Shown here one piece after another: positions 6,824 to 14,978 of a stretch of DNA of 37,240 bases. A program made the position numbers and the translations under genes. The first letter of the stretch is position 1; the number at the start of each line of letters is the position of its first letter. This DNA comes from Clostridiales bacterium. Lineage in GTDB: Bacteria; Bacillota; Clostridia; Oscillospirales; Acutalibacteraceae. The stretch spans positions 1 to 37,240 of the forward strand of contig JAAWCO010000048.1 of assembly GCA_022793315.1 (NCBI GenBank). The letters are read 5' to 3'. Below the pieces are notes generated by a model, which was not told where the DNA came from, ran no database searches, and saw only the letters and a program-made list of their open reading frames with translations.

Positions 6824-7906
6824 CTATAAAATCAGCAGCTCCTTCGTCGAACCGGTCAGATTATCACAACCGTCGGCTGTGATCACCGCCATATCTTCAA
6901 TACGCACGCCGAACTTGCCGGGCAGATAAATGCCCGGTTCCACCGTTACCACTATCCCCTCCTGCAGAAGAGCACTGCCGGCGGAGGAGGAGAGGCGGGG
7001 CGCCTCATGGATTTCGATTCCCACACCATGGCCGGTGGCATGACCGAAATATTCGCCGTAGCCCGCTGCCTCGATCACCCGGCGGGCCGCCGCGTCTCCT
7101 TCGGCGCAGGGCAGTCCCGCCCGCAGCGCCGAAAGCGCCGCCTGCTGCGCCTGAAGAACCGTATCGTACACCCGGCGCTGCTCCGCACCGATTCCGCCGC
7201 CCGGTGAGGCCAGAGCCACGGTGCGGGTCATATCGGAGTGCCAGCCGTCCACCACAGCGCCAAAGTCCATCGTCAGAAAATCTCCCGGCTCCAGCGGCTT
7301 GTCCCCCGGTTCTCCATGGGGGAGGGAGGAGTTAACCCCTGATACGGCGATGAAATCAAAGGACGCTCCCTCTGCACCTGCACGGCGGATATACAATTCC
7401 AGCTCCAGCGCCACCTCCCGTTCGGTACGGCCCGGACGGATGTAGGACAGAATGTGGGAAAAGGCTTCATCTGTCAGACGCTGGGCCTCCCGGATACAGG
7501 CGAGCTCCGCCGGTTCCTTTATCAGACGCAGCTCCTGAAGCCAACCGTCCAGCTCTTTTTCCAAAAGCTCGGTATGGGGAAGGGCGGTGGTCAGTGTGTC
7601 CCGCTCCGCCAGCGTAGTACCCTTTCCCTCAATATGGAGGCGGGTGATCCCATGACGGTCCAGCAGCTCTCGTATAGCCTTATGCCAATCGCGGCAGCGG
7701 AGGCATTCCGCTCCGCGAACCGCCCGCTGTGCCGCCTCGATATATCGAAAATCGGTGAGAAAATAAGCCGCCTCCTTCAGAACCAGCACCGCCCCTGCAC
7801 TGGAACGGAAGCTGGTCAGATAACGCCGGTTTTCCCCGCTGACAACAAGAGCGCCCTCTGCGTCCGCGGACAGGCGGGCCGCCAGTTTTTCGTATTTGCC
7901 GGTCAT
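6824..7906 (-). CDS. pepP: Xaa-Pro aminopeptidase (M24 family metallopeptidase)
   Basis: The 360-residue protein has a creatinase-like N-terminal domain (1 to about 125) and a pita-bread catalytic domain. All five dinuclear metal ligands are present: Asp214 and Asp225 in MDFGAVVDGWHSDMTRT, His289 in GHATGHGVGIEIHE, Glu323 in VTVEPGIYL and Glu337 in GVRIEDM. His197 and His293 match further conserved active-site residues. It should remove N-terminal residues preceding proline in the cytoplasm; the PepQ (dipeptidase) specificity cannot be excluded by eye. The ATG follows GGAGGGACAAAAGCGAT. It lies 24 bases downstream of aroQ on the same strand. Confidence 0.93.
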   Translation of the reverse strand: MTGKYEKLAARLSADAEGALVVSGENRRYLTSFRSSAGAVLVLKEAAYFLTDFRYIEAAQRAVRGAECLRCRDWHKAIRELLDRHGITRLHIEGKGTTLAERDTLTTALPHTELLEKELDGWLQELRLIKEPAELACIREAQRLTDEAFSHILSYIRPGRTEREVALELELYIRRAGAEGASFDFIAVSGVNSSLPHGEPGDKPLEPGDFLTMDFGAVVDGWHSDMTRTVALASPGGGIGAEQRRVYDTVLQAQQAALSALRAGLPCAEGDAAARRVIEAAGYGEYFGHATGHGVGIEIHEAPRLSSSAGSALLQEGIVVTVEPGIYLPGKFGVRIEDMAVITADGCDNLTGSTKELLIL

Positions 7907-7930
7907 ATCGCTTTTGTCCCTCCGCTGTGT

Positions 7931-8359
7931 TTATTCCGCAGCCAACGCCTGAAGCGCCAGCAGATAGCTCAAAGGGCCGAAGCCACTGATCTGTCCGCGG
8001 CATACCGTCGCCAGCACCGAGGTGCTGCGGAATTCCTCCCTGGCATGAATGTTGGAAAGGTGTACCTCCACCACCGGGATTTTGATCGCGGCAATGGCGT
8101 CCCGGATGGCGTAGCTGTAATGCGTATAGGCCCCCGCGTTCAGCACGACCCCTTCTTTTGTATCCATGGCGGCATGCAGGGCGTCGATCAGAGCGCCTTC
8201 GCTGTTGGACTGGACAAATTCTACCTCCATTCCCTGCTTTTCCGCCTCAGCGGCGATGCGGGAGCAGATAGCTTCATAGCTGTCGCTGCCGTAGACTCCC
8301 GGCTCCCGCCGGCCCAGTAAATTGAGATTGGGCCCATTGAGAATCAAAATCCGTTTCAT
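7931..8359 (-). CDS. aroQ: type II 3-dehydroquinate dehydratase
   Basis: This 142-residue protein starts MKRILILNGPNLNLLGRREP, the signature of dodecameric type II dehydroquinases, which convert 3-dehydroquinate to 3-dehydroshikimate in the shikimate pathway. The catalytic base Tyr23, the Asn74 and His80 region (LNAGAYTHYSYA), His100 in VEVHLSNIHAREEF and Arg111 are all present. The ATG follows GGGAGGAACAAC. It lies in a minus-strand operon between the endonuclease IV and Xaa-Pro aminopeptidase genes; no other shikimate gene is in the window. Confidence 0.97.
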   Translation of the reverse strand: MKRILILNGPNLNLLGRREPGVYGSDSYEAICSRIAAEAEKQGMEVEFVQSNSEGALIDALHAAMDTKEGVVLNAGAYTHYSYAIRDAIAAIKIPVVEVHLSNIHAREEFRSTSVLATVCRGQISGFGPLSYLLALQALAAE

Positions 8360-8390
8360 GTTGTTCCTCCCTCTGTCTGATGGTCCTCTT

Positions 8391-9260
8391 TTACCGGCGG
8401 GCCAGCGCCCGCTCGTACAGCTGCTTCAAATGAAGGGCATCGCTTACCTGTGTGCCCGCCGATTCACAGATGACAACGGCGGCATAATCCCGACGAGCCA
8501 GCAGCTCCATCAGGGGAGCGGGTTCGGGACCATACTCCGTATCGGAGAAGGTCAGATGCTTCTGTTCTCCTCCGGCAGAATAGGCGATCTTCGAGAAATG
8601 AATATGCAGGCAGCGGGCCCGCTCCTGGCCCACCGCGTTCTCTACGGCGTCCAGTACGGCGGAGAAGGCCTCAGGAGAGTTGATGCCGCCCTGTGTCCGG
8701 CTGTTCAGATGGCCGAAATCCACGCACGGCAAAAAACGTTCGTCCACCCCGCAGAAAAGGAGCACTTCGTCCAGATCTCCCAGTTGGTTGAGCTTTCCCA
8801 TCGTCTCCGGACAGATATGCACCCCGCTCAGGCCCTGCTCATCCAGTGCCTGCTGCGCAAGACGGAGGGTGTCGCAGGCTAGGGCTGCTGCCTCGGTTCG
8901 AGAACGCCGGTTGAGTCCGCCGGGATGGACCACGATCCGGCTGCCTCCCATCCCCCAGACCGCCCGGCCGCTGTCGGTGATATAGGTGACGCTGTTCAGG
9001 CGCTTGCGTTCGTCGTCTGAGGCCAGAGAAATATAGTAAGGGGCATGAACCGACAGATGAACACCGTACTCCTGGCCCTTTTTCCCCAGAGCGGAGGCGG
9101 CCTCTCCGCTGAGGCGGACGCCGCGGCCGCACTGGTATTCATAGGCGTTCAGCCCCCGTTTTTCCAGATAGCCGGGAGCCTGAAGGGTGGTTTTTCCGCC
9201 GTCGGTGTAAAACTCGTCGCCGTTTCCGGCAGGACCGAAAATCGTTTGCTCCTTTATCAT
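8391..9260 (-). CDS. nfo: endonuclease IV-like TIM-barrel protein (AP endonuclease family 2)
   Basis: The 289-residue protein shows the xylose-isomerase-like TIM barrel of endonuclease IV: an N-terminal FGPAGNG strand, YGVHLSVHAPYYISLAS with the metal-binding His, RIVVHPGG, VHICPETMGK with Glu, LPCVDFGHLNSR with Asp and His, HIHFSKI and a final VICESAG with Glu. These match the zinc ligands of the family, which incises DNA at abasic sites. Sequence around the third metal site is looser than in E. coli Nfo, so it is best called deoxyribonuclease IV-like. The start is preceded by AAAGGGGAGCG. It lies 17 bases after yqeG and about 30 bases before aroQ, in one operon. Confidence 0.85.
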   Translation of the reverse strand: MIKEQTIFGPAGNGDEFYTDGGKTTLQAPGYLEKRGLNAYEYQCGRGVRLSGEAASALGKKGQEYGVHLSVHAPYYISLASDDERKRLNSVTYITDSGRAVWGMGGSRIVVHPGGLNRRSRTEAAALACDTLRLAQQALDEQGLSGVHICPETMGKLNQLGDLDEVLLFCGVDERFLPCVDFGHLNSRTQGGINSPEAFSAVLDAVENAVGQERARCLHIHFSKIAYSAGGEQKHLTFSDTEYGPEPAPLMELLARRDYAAVVICESAGTQVSDALHLKQLYERALARR

Positions 9261-9277
9261 CGCGCTCCCCTTTGCTG

Positions 9278-9787
9278 TTACCGCTCCGGCGGTTGTTCGC
9301 TGTGCCGGCGCTCATAGTCCTTCAATATCCGTCCCTCCAGCCGCCGCTTGAGCCGGGCGATGGGGTCGCGTTCCCGCCGGATCGGGTAGAGCTGAATAGT
9401 ATGCACACCGCACAGCTTTCCCCCCAGCACGTCGGTGAAGGTCTGATCGCCCACAATCGCGCATTCCTTCCGGGACAGGCCCAGCCGTTTGATTCCCCGC
9501 CGGTAGCCGAAGGGCAGAGGCTTACAGGAAAAAGCCACGTATTCCAGCCCAATACGGCCGGCAAAGGGAGCCACCCGACGAGGGAAGGCATTGGAGACCA
9601 CCGTCAGAGCGATCCCCTCTTCCTTCATGCGCTGGAGCCATTCTTCTACCGCCGGGTCCAGTACCTGACTGCCGTGCAGCGCCAGTGTGTTATCCACATC
9701 CAGCAGCAGGCCTTTGACCCCCAGCGCCCGCAAATCGCTGGCAGTGATGTCGGTTATCCGGTTTTTCAGCAGATCGGGAAGCAGCAT
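9278..9787 (-). CDS. yqeG: YqeG-family HAD-type phosphatase
   Basis: A 169-residue HAD-fold protein. Motif I is LLLDVDNTLALHG (Asp nucleophile plus Asp+2), motif II is VVSNAF, a conserved Lys lies in SCKPLPFGYRRG, and motif IV is IVGDQTFTDVLGG. This pattern is typical of the YqeG/YrfG subfamily, thought to act on small phosphorylated metabolites. I chose the ATG at 9785-9787, because TTAAGGAGTG lies 5-12 bases upstream on the minus strand; the frame is open further upstream but without support. It is the first gene of the minus-strand operon, with a promoter 60 bases upstream. Confidence 0.88.
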   Translation of the reverse strand: MLLPDLLKNRITDITASDLRALGVKGLLLDVDNTLALHGSQVLDPAVEEWLQRMKEEGIALTVVSNAFPRRVAPFAGRIGLEYVAFSCKPLPFGYRRGIKRLGLSRKECAIVGDQTFTDVLGGKLCGVHTIQLYPIRRERDPIARLKRRLEGRILKDYERRHSEQPPER

Positions 9788-9846
9788 GGCGGCACTCCTT
9801 AAAAAAATTTCAGCAGAGGTCCACAAAGAGCCGGGCAGTACATCAC

Positions 9847-9875
9847 ATTTTATCATGGAGCCGCCGTTTGTACAA
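9847..9875 (-). promoter_or_regulatory. sigma-A-type promoter of the yqeG-nfo-aroQ-pepP operon
   Basis: On the minus strand, TTGTAC (9870-9875) and TAAAAT (9847-9852) are 17 bases apart, with TGA before the -10 box as in extended -10 promoters. The yqeG start lies 60 bases downstream. Confidence 0.6.
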
Positions 9876-10183
9876 TCCTTTCCCACCTCCTTTTGTATCC
9901 CCCAATAAAATCCTTAAGGCTTTTTGACAGGGGAAGCCGCCAGGCGGTAAAAAAGAAAATACATCCTGTTTTGGGAAAGATGACTTTAAAAATGTTGCTG
10001 ATATAAACAGAAATAATACAAGGCGTGACGGAGTCCAAATCCATCATTTTCCCGCTCTGAGAAACAGCTGCTCCTGTCGTTTTGTCAAAAAGATTCCATC
10101 ATTTCCCGCTGTTCCCGCGCCGTTTTTTTGGCCAATAGCCCGGCGGGGAACCCGCCTTGTCCCGATTTCAGAGACAAAGGGGC
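9876..10183. other. divergent intergenic region without a gene
   Basis: This spacer separates the minus-strand yqeG operon from the plus-strand ylxM-ffh genes. It is AT-rich in the middle. It contains two close copies of CCATCATTTCCCGCT-like sequence, at about 10041-10057 and 10096-10110. I see no open frame with a ribosome binding site and no recognisable RNA gene. Confidence 0.5.
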
Positions 10184-10212
10184 TTGACAAATGGAAGGAT
10201 TTGCGTTATAAT
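10184..10212 (+). promoter_or_regulatory. consensus sigma-A promoter of ylxM-ffh
   Basis: TTGACA (10184-10189) and TATAAT (10207-10212) are both perfect and 17 bases apart. Transcription should start near 10219. Confidence 0.92.
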
Positions 10213-10213
10213 C

Positions 10214-10242
10214 ACTGTAAAGCAATTTGCTTTACAGTTTTT
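10214..10242 (+). promoter_or_regulatory. palindrome across the ylxM transcription start, followed by T-run
   Basis: ACTGTAAAGCAA (10214-10225) and TTGCTTTACAGT (10227-10238) form a perfect 12-bp inverted repeat around a single base, followed by TTTT. It begins one base after the -10 box, so it overlaps the expected start. That position suits a repressor operator; a terminator would lose most of its left arm. Confidence 0.6.
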
Positions 10243-10262
10243 GCGGCAACGGGAGGGGTCCA

Positions 10263-10631
10263 ATGGCAAAAAATATGGACATTGCCCTGCTGTTCGATTT
10301 TTACGGCGATATGCTGACCGATAAACAGCGCGGCGTGGTGGAACTGTATTACAATGATGATCTTTCCCTTTCCGAAATCGCGGAAAACGAGGGGATTACC
10401 CGTCAGGGAGTGCGCGATTCCATCAAGCGGGCGGAAGCGCAGCTGCTGGAAATGGAGGAGCGCCTGGGACTGGCCCGCCGTTTTCACGATATGCGGGAGG
10501 GACTGGAGGCGATCCGCACTGCTGCCGGCGATATCCGGCGGCTGAATGACCGGTACGGCTACTCCCGTGAAATTCACGACCGGGCCGGCAGGATTCTGGA
10601 GCTGGCCAGCCGTCTGGCGGAGGAGGGCTGA
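10263..10631 (+). CDS. ylxM: YlxM-family helix-turn-helix protein (SRP-associated)
   Basis: The 122-residue protein carries an HTH like sigma-70 region 4 ([20 protein letters not shown], then [21 protein letters not shown] at residues about 35-60) and a helical C-terminal tail. This is the YlxM/p13 family encoded directly upstream of ffh in Firmicutes and linked to SRP-dependent targeting. The ATG at 10263 follows CGGGAGGGG. The gene is the first of an operon with ffh, whose start lies about 30 bases downstream. A palindrome over the promoter start site hints at autoregulation or another repressor, which is inference. Confidence 0.92.
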   Translation: MAKNMDIALLFDFYGDMLTDKQRGVVELYYNDDLSLSEIAENEGITRQGVRDSIKRAEAQLLEMEERLGLARRFHDMREGLEAIRTAAGDIRRLNDRYGYSREIHDRAGRILELASRLAEEG

Positions 10632-10663
10632 TCGCCGCTTACTTCGGGTAAAGGAGAATGCTC

Positions 10664-12019
10664 GTGGCATTTGAGGGTCTTTCCGACAAACTGTCCGCCG
10701 CGTTTAAGCGGCTTCGCAATAAGGGCAAGCTGACTGAGACCGACGTGAAGGAAGCCATGCGCGAGGTGCGCCTGGCTTTGCTGGAGGCGGATGTCAACTA
10801 TCGGGTTGCCAAGGATTTCACCGCCGCTGTGACTGAGCGGGCGGTGGGCGCTCAGGTGATGGAAAGCCTAACCCCCGCCCAGATGGTGGTGAAAATCGTC
10901 AGTGAGGAGCTGACCTCTTTGATGGGGGGGCAGGCCGCCCATCTGGCGAATGCGAACCGTCCGCCCTGTATCGTCATGCTGTGCGGATTGCAGGGAGCGG
11001 GTAAAACCACCCATGCGGCCAAGCTGGGCCGTATGCTGAAAAGACAGGGGCATCGTCCCCTTCTGGCGGCATGCGACGTTTACCGCCCCGCAGCGATTAA
11101 ACAGCTGCAGGTGGTGGGAGATCAGGCCGGCGTTCCTGTTTTTGAATTGGGGACGTCCAACCCGGTGGACATCGCTCGAAAGGCGGTGGCCCATGCCCGG
11201 GACCACGGCAACGATTATGTGCTTCTCGACACGGCTGGTCGTCTGCATATCGATGAGCAGCTGATGGACGAGCTGAAAAATATCAAGGCGGCGGTGACGC
11301 CTCAGGAAATTCTGCTGGTGGTGGATGCCATGACAGGGCAGGACGCGGTCAATGTGGCGTCAGCCTTTAATGAGGCGCTGGGCATTGACGGCGTAATGCT
11401 GACCAAGCTCGATGGTGATACCCGCGGCGGCGCCGCACTTTCCGTACGGGCGGTCACAGGCAAACCCATCAAATTCGCCGGCGTAGGGGAAAAGCTCTCT
11501 GATCTGGAGGTTTTTCATCCGGAGCGGATGGCCTCCCGCATTCTGGGTATGGGGGATGTGATGTCCCTGATCGAGAAGGCGCAGCAGCAGCTGGACAACC
11601 GGCAGGCGGAGGAAATGGCCCGCAAGCTCCAGCAGGATCGCTTTGACATGAACGATATGCTGGAGCAGCTGCGGCAGCTTCGCCGGATGGGAGATCTCAA
11701 GAGCATGCTGGGTATGATTCCCGGTGTGGGCAAACAGCTTCAGGAGGCAGATATCGACGAATCCCAGTTTGGCCGGGTTGAAGCGATTATCCTTTCCATG
11801 ACATCCGCTGAACGGGGAAAGCCGGAGCTGATCAATCCCTCACGCAAACGGCGAATCGCCGCCGGCAGCGGTGTCAAAGTGGAGGAAGTCGGTCGCCTGC
11901 TCAAGCAATATGAAGCCATGCGCAAGATGATGAAGCAGATGAAGGGCCTGGGAAAAAAGGGCGGCCGCGGCATGGCGGCGCTCGGCATGATGGGCGGGGG
12001 ACGCCGCCGGGGCCGCTGA
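10664..12019 (+). CDS. ffh: signal recognition particle protein Ffh (SRP54)
   Basis: The 451-residue GTPase binds SRP RNA and signal sequences and delivers ribosomes to FtsY at the membrane. The N domain (1 to about 95) precedes the G domain, with GLQGAGKTT (108-116), DTAGR (189-193) and TKLDGDTRGG (247-256). The Met-rich M domain (about 300 onward) has MNDMLEQLRQLRRMG and a C-terminal MRKMMKQMKGLGKKGG followed by a Gly/Arg tail. I chose GTG 10664, giving the classic MAFEGLSDKL with AAGGAG 7 bases upstream; ATG 10658 would sit too close to that site. The gene is downstream of ylxM and upstream of rpsP. Confidence 0.98.
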   Translation: MAFEGLSDKLSAAFKRLRNKGKLTETDVKEAMREVRLALLEADVNYRVAKDFTAAVTERAVGAQVMESLTPAQMVVKIVSEELTSLMGGQAAHLANANRPPCIVMLCGLQGAGKTTHAAKLGRMLKRQGHRPLLAACDVYRPAAIKQLQVVGDQAGVPVFELGTSNPVDIARKAVAHARDHGNDYVLLDTAGRLHIDEQLMDELKNIKAAVTPQEILLVVDAMTGQDAVNVASAFNEALGIDGVMLTKLDGDTRGGAALSVRAVTGKPIKFAGVGEKLSDLEVFHPERMASRILGMGDVMSLIEKAQQQLDNRQAEEMARKLQQDRFDMNDMLEQLRQLRRMGDLKSMLGMIPGVGKQLQEADIDESQFGRVEAIILSMTSAERGKPELINPSRKRRIAAGSGVKVEEVGRLLKQYEAMRKMMKQMKGLGKKGGRGMAALGMMGGGRRRGR

Positions 12020-12106
12020 GGCGGACAGAACAGACGAATTCATACCAGAAGGGCTTTCTTTTTGGATGAAGATATATTATTAGAAATCATCGTGGAGGTA
12101 CCAACA

Positions 12107-12355
12107 ATGGCAGTAAAAATCCGGCTGCGCCGTATGGGCGCGAAAAAAGCACCGTTTTATCGTATTGTGGTGGCGGACTCCCGCTATCCCCGCGACGGGC
12201 GGTTTATTGAAGAAATTGGCTATTACAATCCGCTGGAGGATCCGGCTGTGATCCGTGTGGATGCGGAAAAGGCTCAGAAATGGATGGCCAATGGGGCTCA
12301 GCCCACCGATACGGTCAAGGCGCTGCTCAAAAAGGCCGGCGTGGAGAAGGTCTGA
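12107..12355 (+). CDS. rpsP: 30S ribosomal protein S16
   Basis: An 82-residue protein with the family signature [20 protein letters not shown] followed by [23 protein letters not shown]16 binds 16S rRNA in the 30S body and helps early assembly. The ATG at 12107 follows GGAGG (12094-12098) at a normal spacing. The rpsP-khpA-rimM-trmD order is conserved in Firmicutes and is kept here, with ffh upstream. Confidence 0.98.
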   Translation: MAVKIRLRRMGAKKAPFYRIVVADSRYPRDGRFIEEIGYYNPLEDPAVIRVDAEKAQKWMANGAQPTDTVKALLKKAGVEKV

Positions 12356-12478
12356 TTTCTCTTTTGACATAGCGCAAGTGGGCGGGGTGTTCATTTCCTT
12401 CCGTGACGAAACAGGTCCGCGTTTGCCGGAGGGCGGCAATACCCCCGGCGGATGCTGGCCGGAAAGGCTGGTACAGGT

Positions 12479-12712
12479 ATGAAAGAGCTGTTGATTTCCA
12501 TCGCACAGGGCCTTGTAGAGGACCCGGAGGCCGTCACCGTCGATCAGGACGAGCCCAATGAAGAAGGCGTGATTGTCTTCCATCTGCATGTGGCTCCCGA
12601 CGATATGGGACGGGTGATCGGTAAACAGGGCCGTATCGCCAAGGCGATCCGTACCGTCATGCGCGCCGCCGCCACCCGCCAGGAGCTGAAGGTTTCGGTC
12701 GAGATCGACTGA
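12479..12712 (+). CDS. khpA: KH-domain RNA-binding protein KhpA
   Basis: The 77-residue protein is a single KH domain with the GxxG loop GKQG (48-51) in VIGKQGRIAKAIRTVMRAA. It begins MKELLISIAQGLVEDPEAV, typical of KhpA (YlqC), which pairs with KhpB/Jag to bind RNA and influences cell size in Firmicutes. The upstream purine signal (GGAAAGG, then ACAGG) is weak; an in-frame ATG at 12452 would add nine residues but breaks from the usual family length. It follows rpsP by about 120 bases. Confidence 0.93.
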   Translation: MKELLISIAQGLVEDPEAVTVDQDEPNEEGVIVFHLHVAPDDMGRVIGKQGRIAKAIRTVMRAAATRQELKVSVEID

Positions 12713-12729
12713 GTCCGCCCCTGGCGGAG

Positions 12730-12806
12730 CAAAGCCGTCTTCAAAGGTAAATGTACCGCGCCGTCCCATGGGTCGGTCGGTTCCGTTTGCCTTTGGGACG
12801 GCTTTG
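12730..12806 (+). terminator. long hairpin after khpA, possible terminator or processing site
   Basis: CAAAGCCGTC (12730-12739) pairs with GACGGCTTTG (12797-12806). CAAAGGTAAA (12742-12751) pairs with TTTGCCTTTG (12786-12795) with one wobble, giving roughly 20 bp of stem with a small bulge. The tail is only moderately T-rich, so termination may be partial. Confidence 0.5.
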
Positions 12807-12925
12807 CCCTTATCCATAATGGGTGGCTTCGGGCCTTTACCTGTCAATCATGCTTTACGCTGAATGGTCTGGGGCCAGGAGCTTTCTCTGGCGGGAAATC
12901 TCCCCATCGGGCATGAGGTCGGGCT

Positions 12926-13035
12926 GGGCGGCGCTATGTCATAGCAGGCGTAGGGAAAATGCCGGCAGGCATTTTCAGGAACGCCGCCGGAAAGCGTTGG
13001 TATGGAAGAGGGCTGGGCGGCGTTTTAGGAAGCCG
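12926..13035 (+). repeat. dispersed palindromic repeat element, copy B
   Basis: The core hairpin is AAAATGCC (12956-12963), loop GGCA, GGCATTTT (12968-12975), the same arms as copy A. It is enclosed by GGCGGCG (12927-12933) and CGCCGCC (12982-12988). A small palindrome GCTATG-T-CATAGC (12933-12945) lies inside. The right flank contains GGTATGGAAGAGGGCTGG then GCGGCG, almost the same as the minus-strand flank of copy A, and GGGCTGGGCGGCG occurs on both sides. The element lies just upstream of rimM. Confidence 0.7.
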
Positions 13036-13067
13036 GGCAAGTCCCCTGAAAAGAGAGGAAGTTTTTA

Positions 13068-13580
13068 ATGCCCCCTAAAAGGTATCTGGAAGCCGGACAG
13101 GTGGTGGGAACCCACGGCGTGTGCGGTGAGCTCCGTGTACAGCCGTGGTGCGATTCGCCCGCCGTGCTGGCTTCTCTGAAGACTCTGTATTTTGATGAGG
13201 GACGGACGCCTGTCCGCGTCCGCTCCCGGCCTCACAAAAATGTGACTCTCGTCAAGCTGGAGGGGGTGGATACGGTCCAGGACGCCGCCGCCCTGCGAGG
13301 CCGTGTGCTGTACCTTGATCGGCAGGACCTGGAGCTGCCGTCGGGGCATTACTTCATACAGGATTTGATCGGGCTTTCGGTGACAGATGCTGATACCGGG
13401 AAGGTCTATGGTTCTTTGAAAGAGGTCAGCCCCACCGGCGCGAACGATGTTTACCATGTGAACACGGACAGGGGAGAGGTCCTGATCCCCGCCATTGCGG
13501 AGGTGATCGCTGAGGTTGATCTGGAGGCGGGTGTGATGCGTATCCGTCCGCTGAAAGGATTGTTTGACGATGAGAATTGA
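13068..13580 (+). CDS. rimM: 16S rRNA processing protein RimM
   Basis: The 170-residue protein has the RimM N-terminal beta-barrel ([20 protein letters not shown]) and a C-terminal PRC-barrel with [13 protein letters not shown] and GANDVYHV...EVLIPAI. RimM helps mature the 30S head and binds S19. The ATG at 13068 follows AGAGAGGAAG. The last 11 bases overlap the start of trmD, showing translational coupling. A 355-base spacer with a hairpin and a dispersed repeat separates it from khpA. Confidence 0.97.
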   Translation: MPPKRYLEAGQVVGTHGVCGELRVQPWCDSPAVLASLKTLYFDEGRTPVRVRSRPHKNVTLVKLEGVDTVQDAAALRGRVLYLDRQDLELPSGHYFIQDLIGLSVTDADTGKVYGSLKEVSPTGANDVYHVNTDRGEVLIPAIAEVIAEVDLEAGVMRIRPLKGLFDDEN

Positions 13581-14331
13581 TATCCTGACCCTGTTCCCTG
13601 ACATGTGTGAGACGGTGATGGGGGAAAGCATTCTGGGCCGTGCACAGCAGAAGGGCGTACTGGAGATTCACTGCCACCAGATTCGCGATTACACCGATAA
13701 CCGGCAGAAGCAGGTGGATGACTATCCCTATGGCGGGGGATTGGGGATGGTGATGTATGCCCAGCCGATTGCGGACTGCTTCCGCGCCGTATGCGCTCAG
13801 GCAGGAGTCCGCCCGCACCTGATCTATCTGACGCCGCAGGGGAACCTGCTCACCCAGGAGCGGGCAAAGGAGCTGGCCGCCATGCCGGGCCTGTGTCTGC
13901 TCTGCGGACATTATGAGGGAGTGGACGAGCGGGTGATTGAAGCGCTGGTCGACGAACAGCTGTCCATTGGGGATTATGTACTGACCGGAGGCGAGCTGCC
14001 CGCCCTTGTGCTGGCGGACTGTGTGGCGCGCCTTACCCCCGGCGTTCTGTCCGACGAGGCCTGTTTTACCGAAGAGAGTCATTATTCTGGACTGCTGGAA
14101 TACCCGCAGTACACCCGCCCCGCTGTCTGGGAGGGACGGGAGGTGCCGCCGGAACTGCTTTCGGGGCATCATGCCCATATTGCCCGCTGGCGGCGGGAGC
14201 AGTCGCTGCTCCGTACACGCCGCCGCCGCCCCGATTTGCTGGAGCAGGCAGAGCAGGAGGGGCAGCTGACAGCGGAGGATCGGCAGTTTTTGGAGAATCT
14301 TCCGCCAGATGAATCGGAAACGGCCAGGTAA
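13570..14331 (+). CDS. trmD: tRNA (guanine-37-N1)-methyltransferase TrmD
   Basis: The 253-residue SPOUT-fold enzyme methylates G37 next to the anticodon and so prevents +1 frameshifting. It begins [20 protein letters not shown]. The knotted SAM site shows YLTPQG (86-91), [12 protein letters not shown] (111-122) and [13 protein letters not shown] (132-144), all diagnostic. ATG 13570 overlaps the rimM stop. No rplS gene follows, unlike in many Firmicutes; a terminator-like structure and the HPr gene come next. Confidence 0.98.
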   Translation: MRIDILTLFPDMCETVMGESILGRAQQKGVLEIHCHQIRDYTDNRQKQVDDYPYGGGLGMVMYAQPIADCFRAVCAQAGVRPHLIYLTPQGNLLTQERAKELAAMPGLCLLCGHYEGVDERVIEALVDEQLSIGDYVLTGGELPALVLADCVARLTPGVLSDEACFTEESHYSGLLEYPQYTRPAVWEGREVPPELLSGHHAHIARWRREQSLLRTRRRRPDLLEQAEQEGQLTAEDRQFLENLPPDESETAR

Positions 14332-14388
14332 GACAGCAAAAGGAGGGGACAGGGGATGTCCGTCTTGTTTTATGTCACAAAAAGTTTT

Positions 14389-14467
14389 AAACCGTATTGT
14401 GAAAACTACCAAATGGATTCTTGACGCCGCTTTCAAAATAGGGCAGGCGTCCAAAAATACGGTTTTT
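14389..14467 (+). terminator. nested inverted repeat after trmD, terminator-like
   Basis: AAACCGTATT (14389-14398) pairs perfectly with AATACGGTTT (14456-14465), followed by TT. Inside, GACGCC (14423-14428) pairs with GGCGTC (14446-14451). The outer stem ends in a T-run, so it may terminate the rimM-trmD transcript, but the large loop is unusual. Confidence 0.5.
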
Positions 14468-14491
14468 GGCGCTTTCTGTAGACAAAAGCGA

Positions 14492-14519
14492 TTGACGGCG
14501 CATACTTCTGTGATATAAT
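14492..14519 (+). promoter_or_regulatory. sigma-A-type promoter of the HPr gene
   Basis: TTGACG (14492-14497) and a perfect TATAAT (14514-14519) are 16 bases apart. The HPr ATG lies about 80 bases downstream. Confidence 0.8.
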
Positions 14520-14598
14520 ACCTTGTGTTTGAAGATGAGAAATTTCCGTGAGGGTATTTGTGAACCCAAAGCCTACTTATGTGAGAGGGAGATTGAAC

Positions 14599-14862
14599 AT
14601 GTTCGTAAAAGACGTTCAGGTACAGAATCAGGTCGGACTGCATGCGCGTCCCGCCACATTTTTTATCCAGAAGGCCAATGAGTACAAATCCTCTATTTGG
14701 GTGGAAAAGGAAGAGCGGCGTGTCAACGCGAAAAGCCTGCTGGGTGTGCTGTCTCTCGGCATTGTGGGGGGAACCAATATCCGCATCATTGCCGACGGCG
14801 GCGATGAGGAGCAGGCGGTCGGCGGTCTGGTTGAGCTGGTGGAATCCGGCTTTACTGAATAA
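14599..14862 (+). CDS. ptsH: HPr-family phosphocarrier protein
   Basis: The 87-residue protein has the active-site His15 in VGLHARPATFF, phosphorylated by enzyme I in the PTS, and the regulatory Ser46 in NAKSLLGVLSLG, the target of HPr kinase in Firmicutes carbon catabolite repression. With both sites present it can act in sugar transport and in CcpA signalling. The ATG at 14599 follows GAGAGGGAGA. It has its own promoter and a strong terminator, so it is monocistronic; ptsI is not nearby. Confidence 0.95.
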   Translation: MFVKDVQVQNQVGLHARPATFFIQKANEYKSSIWVEKEERRVNAKSLLGVLSLGIVGGTNIRIIADGGDEEQAVGGLVELVESGFTE

Positions 14863-14883
14863 CCGCGAAACAGATCAGGAGCG

Positions 14884-14920
14884 AAAAGACGCAGCCGTTG
14901 ACCGGCTGCGTCTTTTGACT
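14884..14920 (+). terminator. intrinsic terminator of the HPr gene
   Basis: A perfect 14-bp stem, AAAAGACGCAGCCG (14884-14897) with CGGCTGCGTCTTTT (14903-14916), closes a 5-base loop. Confidence 0.9.
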
Positions 14921-14978
14921 CTCTTTCTGTTTGTCAATATATGTTTTTTCTCTGCTTCCAGAGAAAGGGGGAGATCAA

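Noticed and set aside
14332..14388. Short GGACA/TGTCC hairpin after trmD considered as terminator
   Set aside because: A 5-bp stem is too weak; the nested repeat at 14389-14467 is a better candidate.
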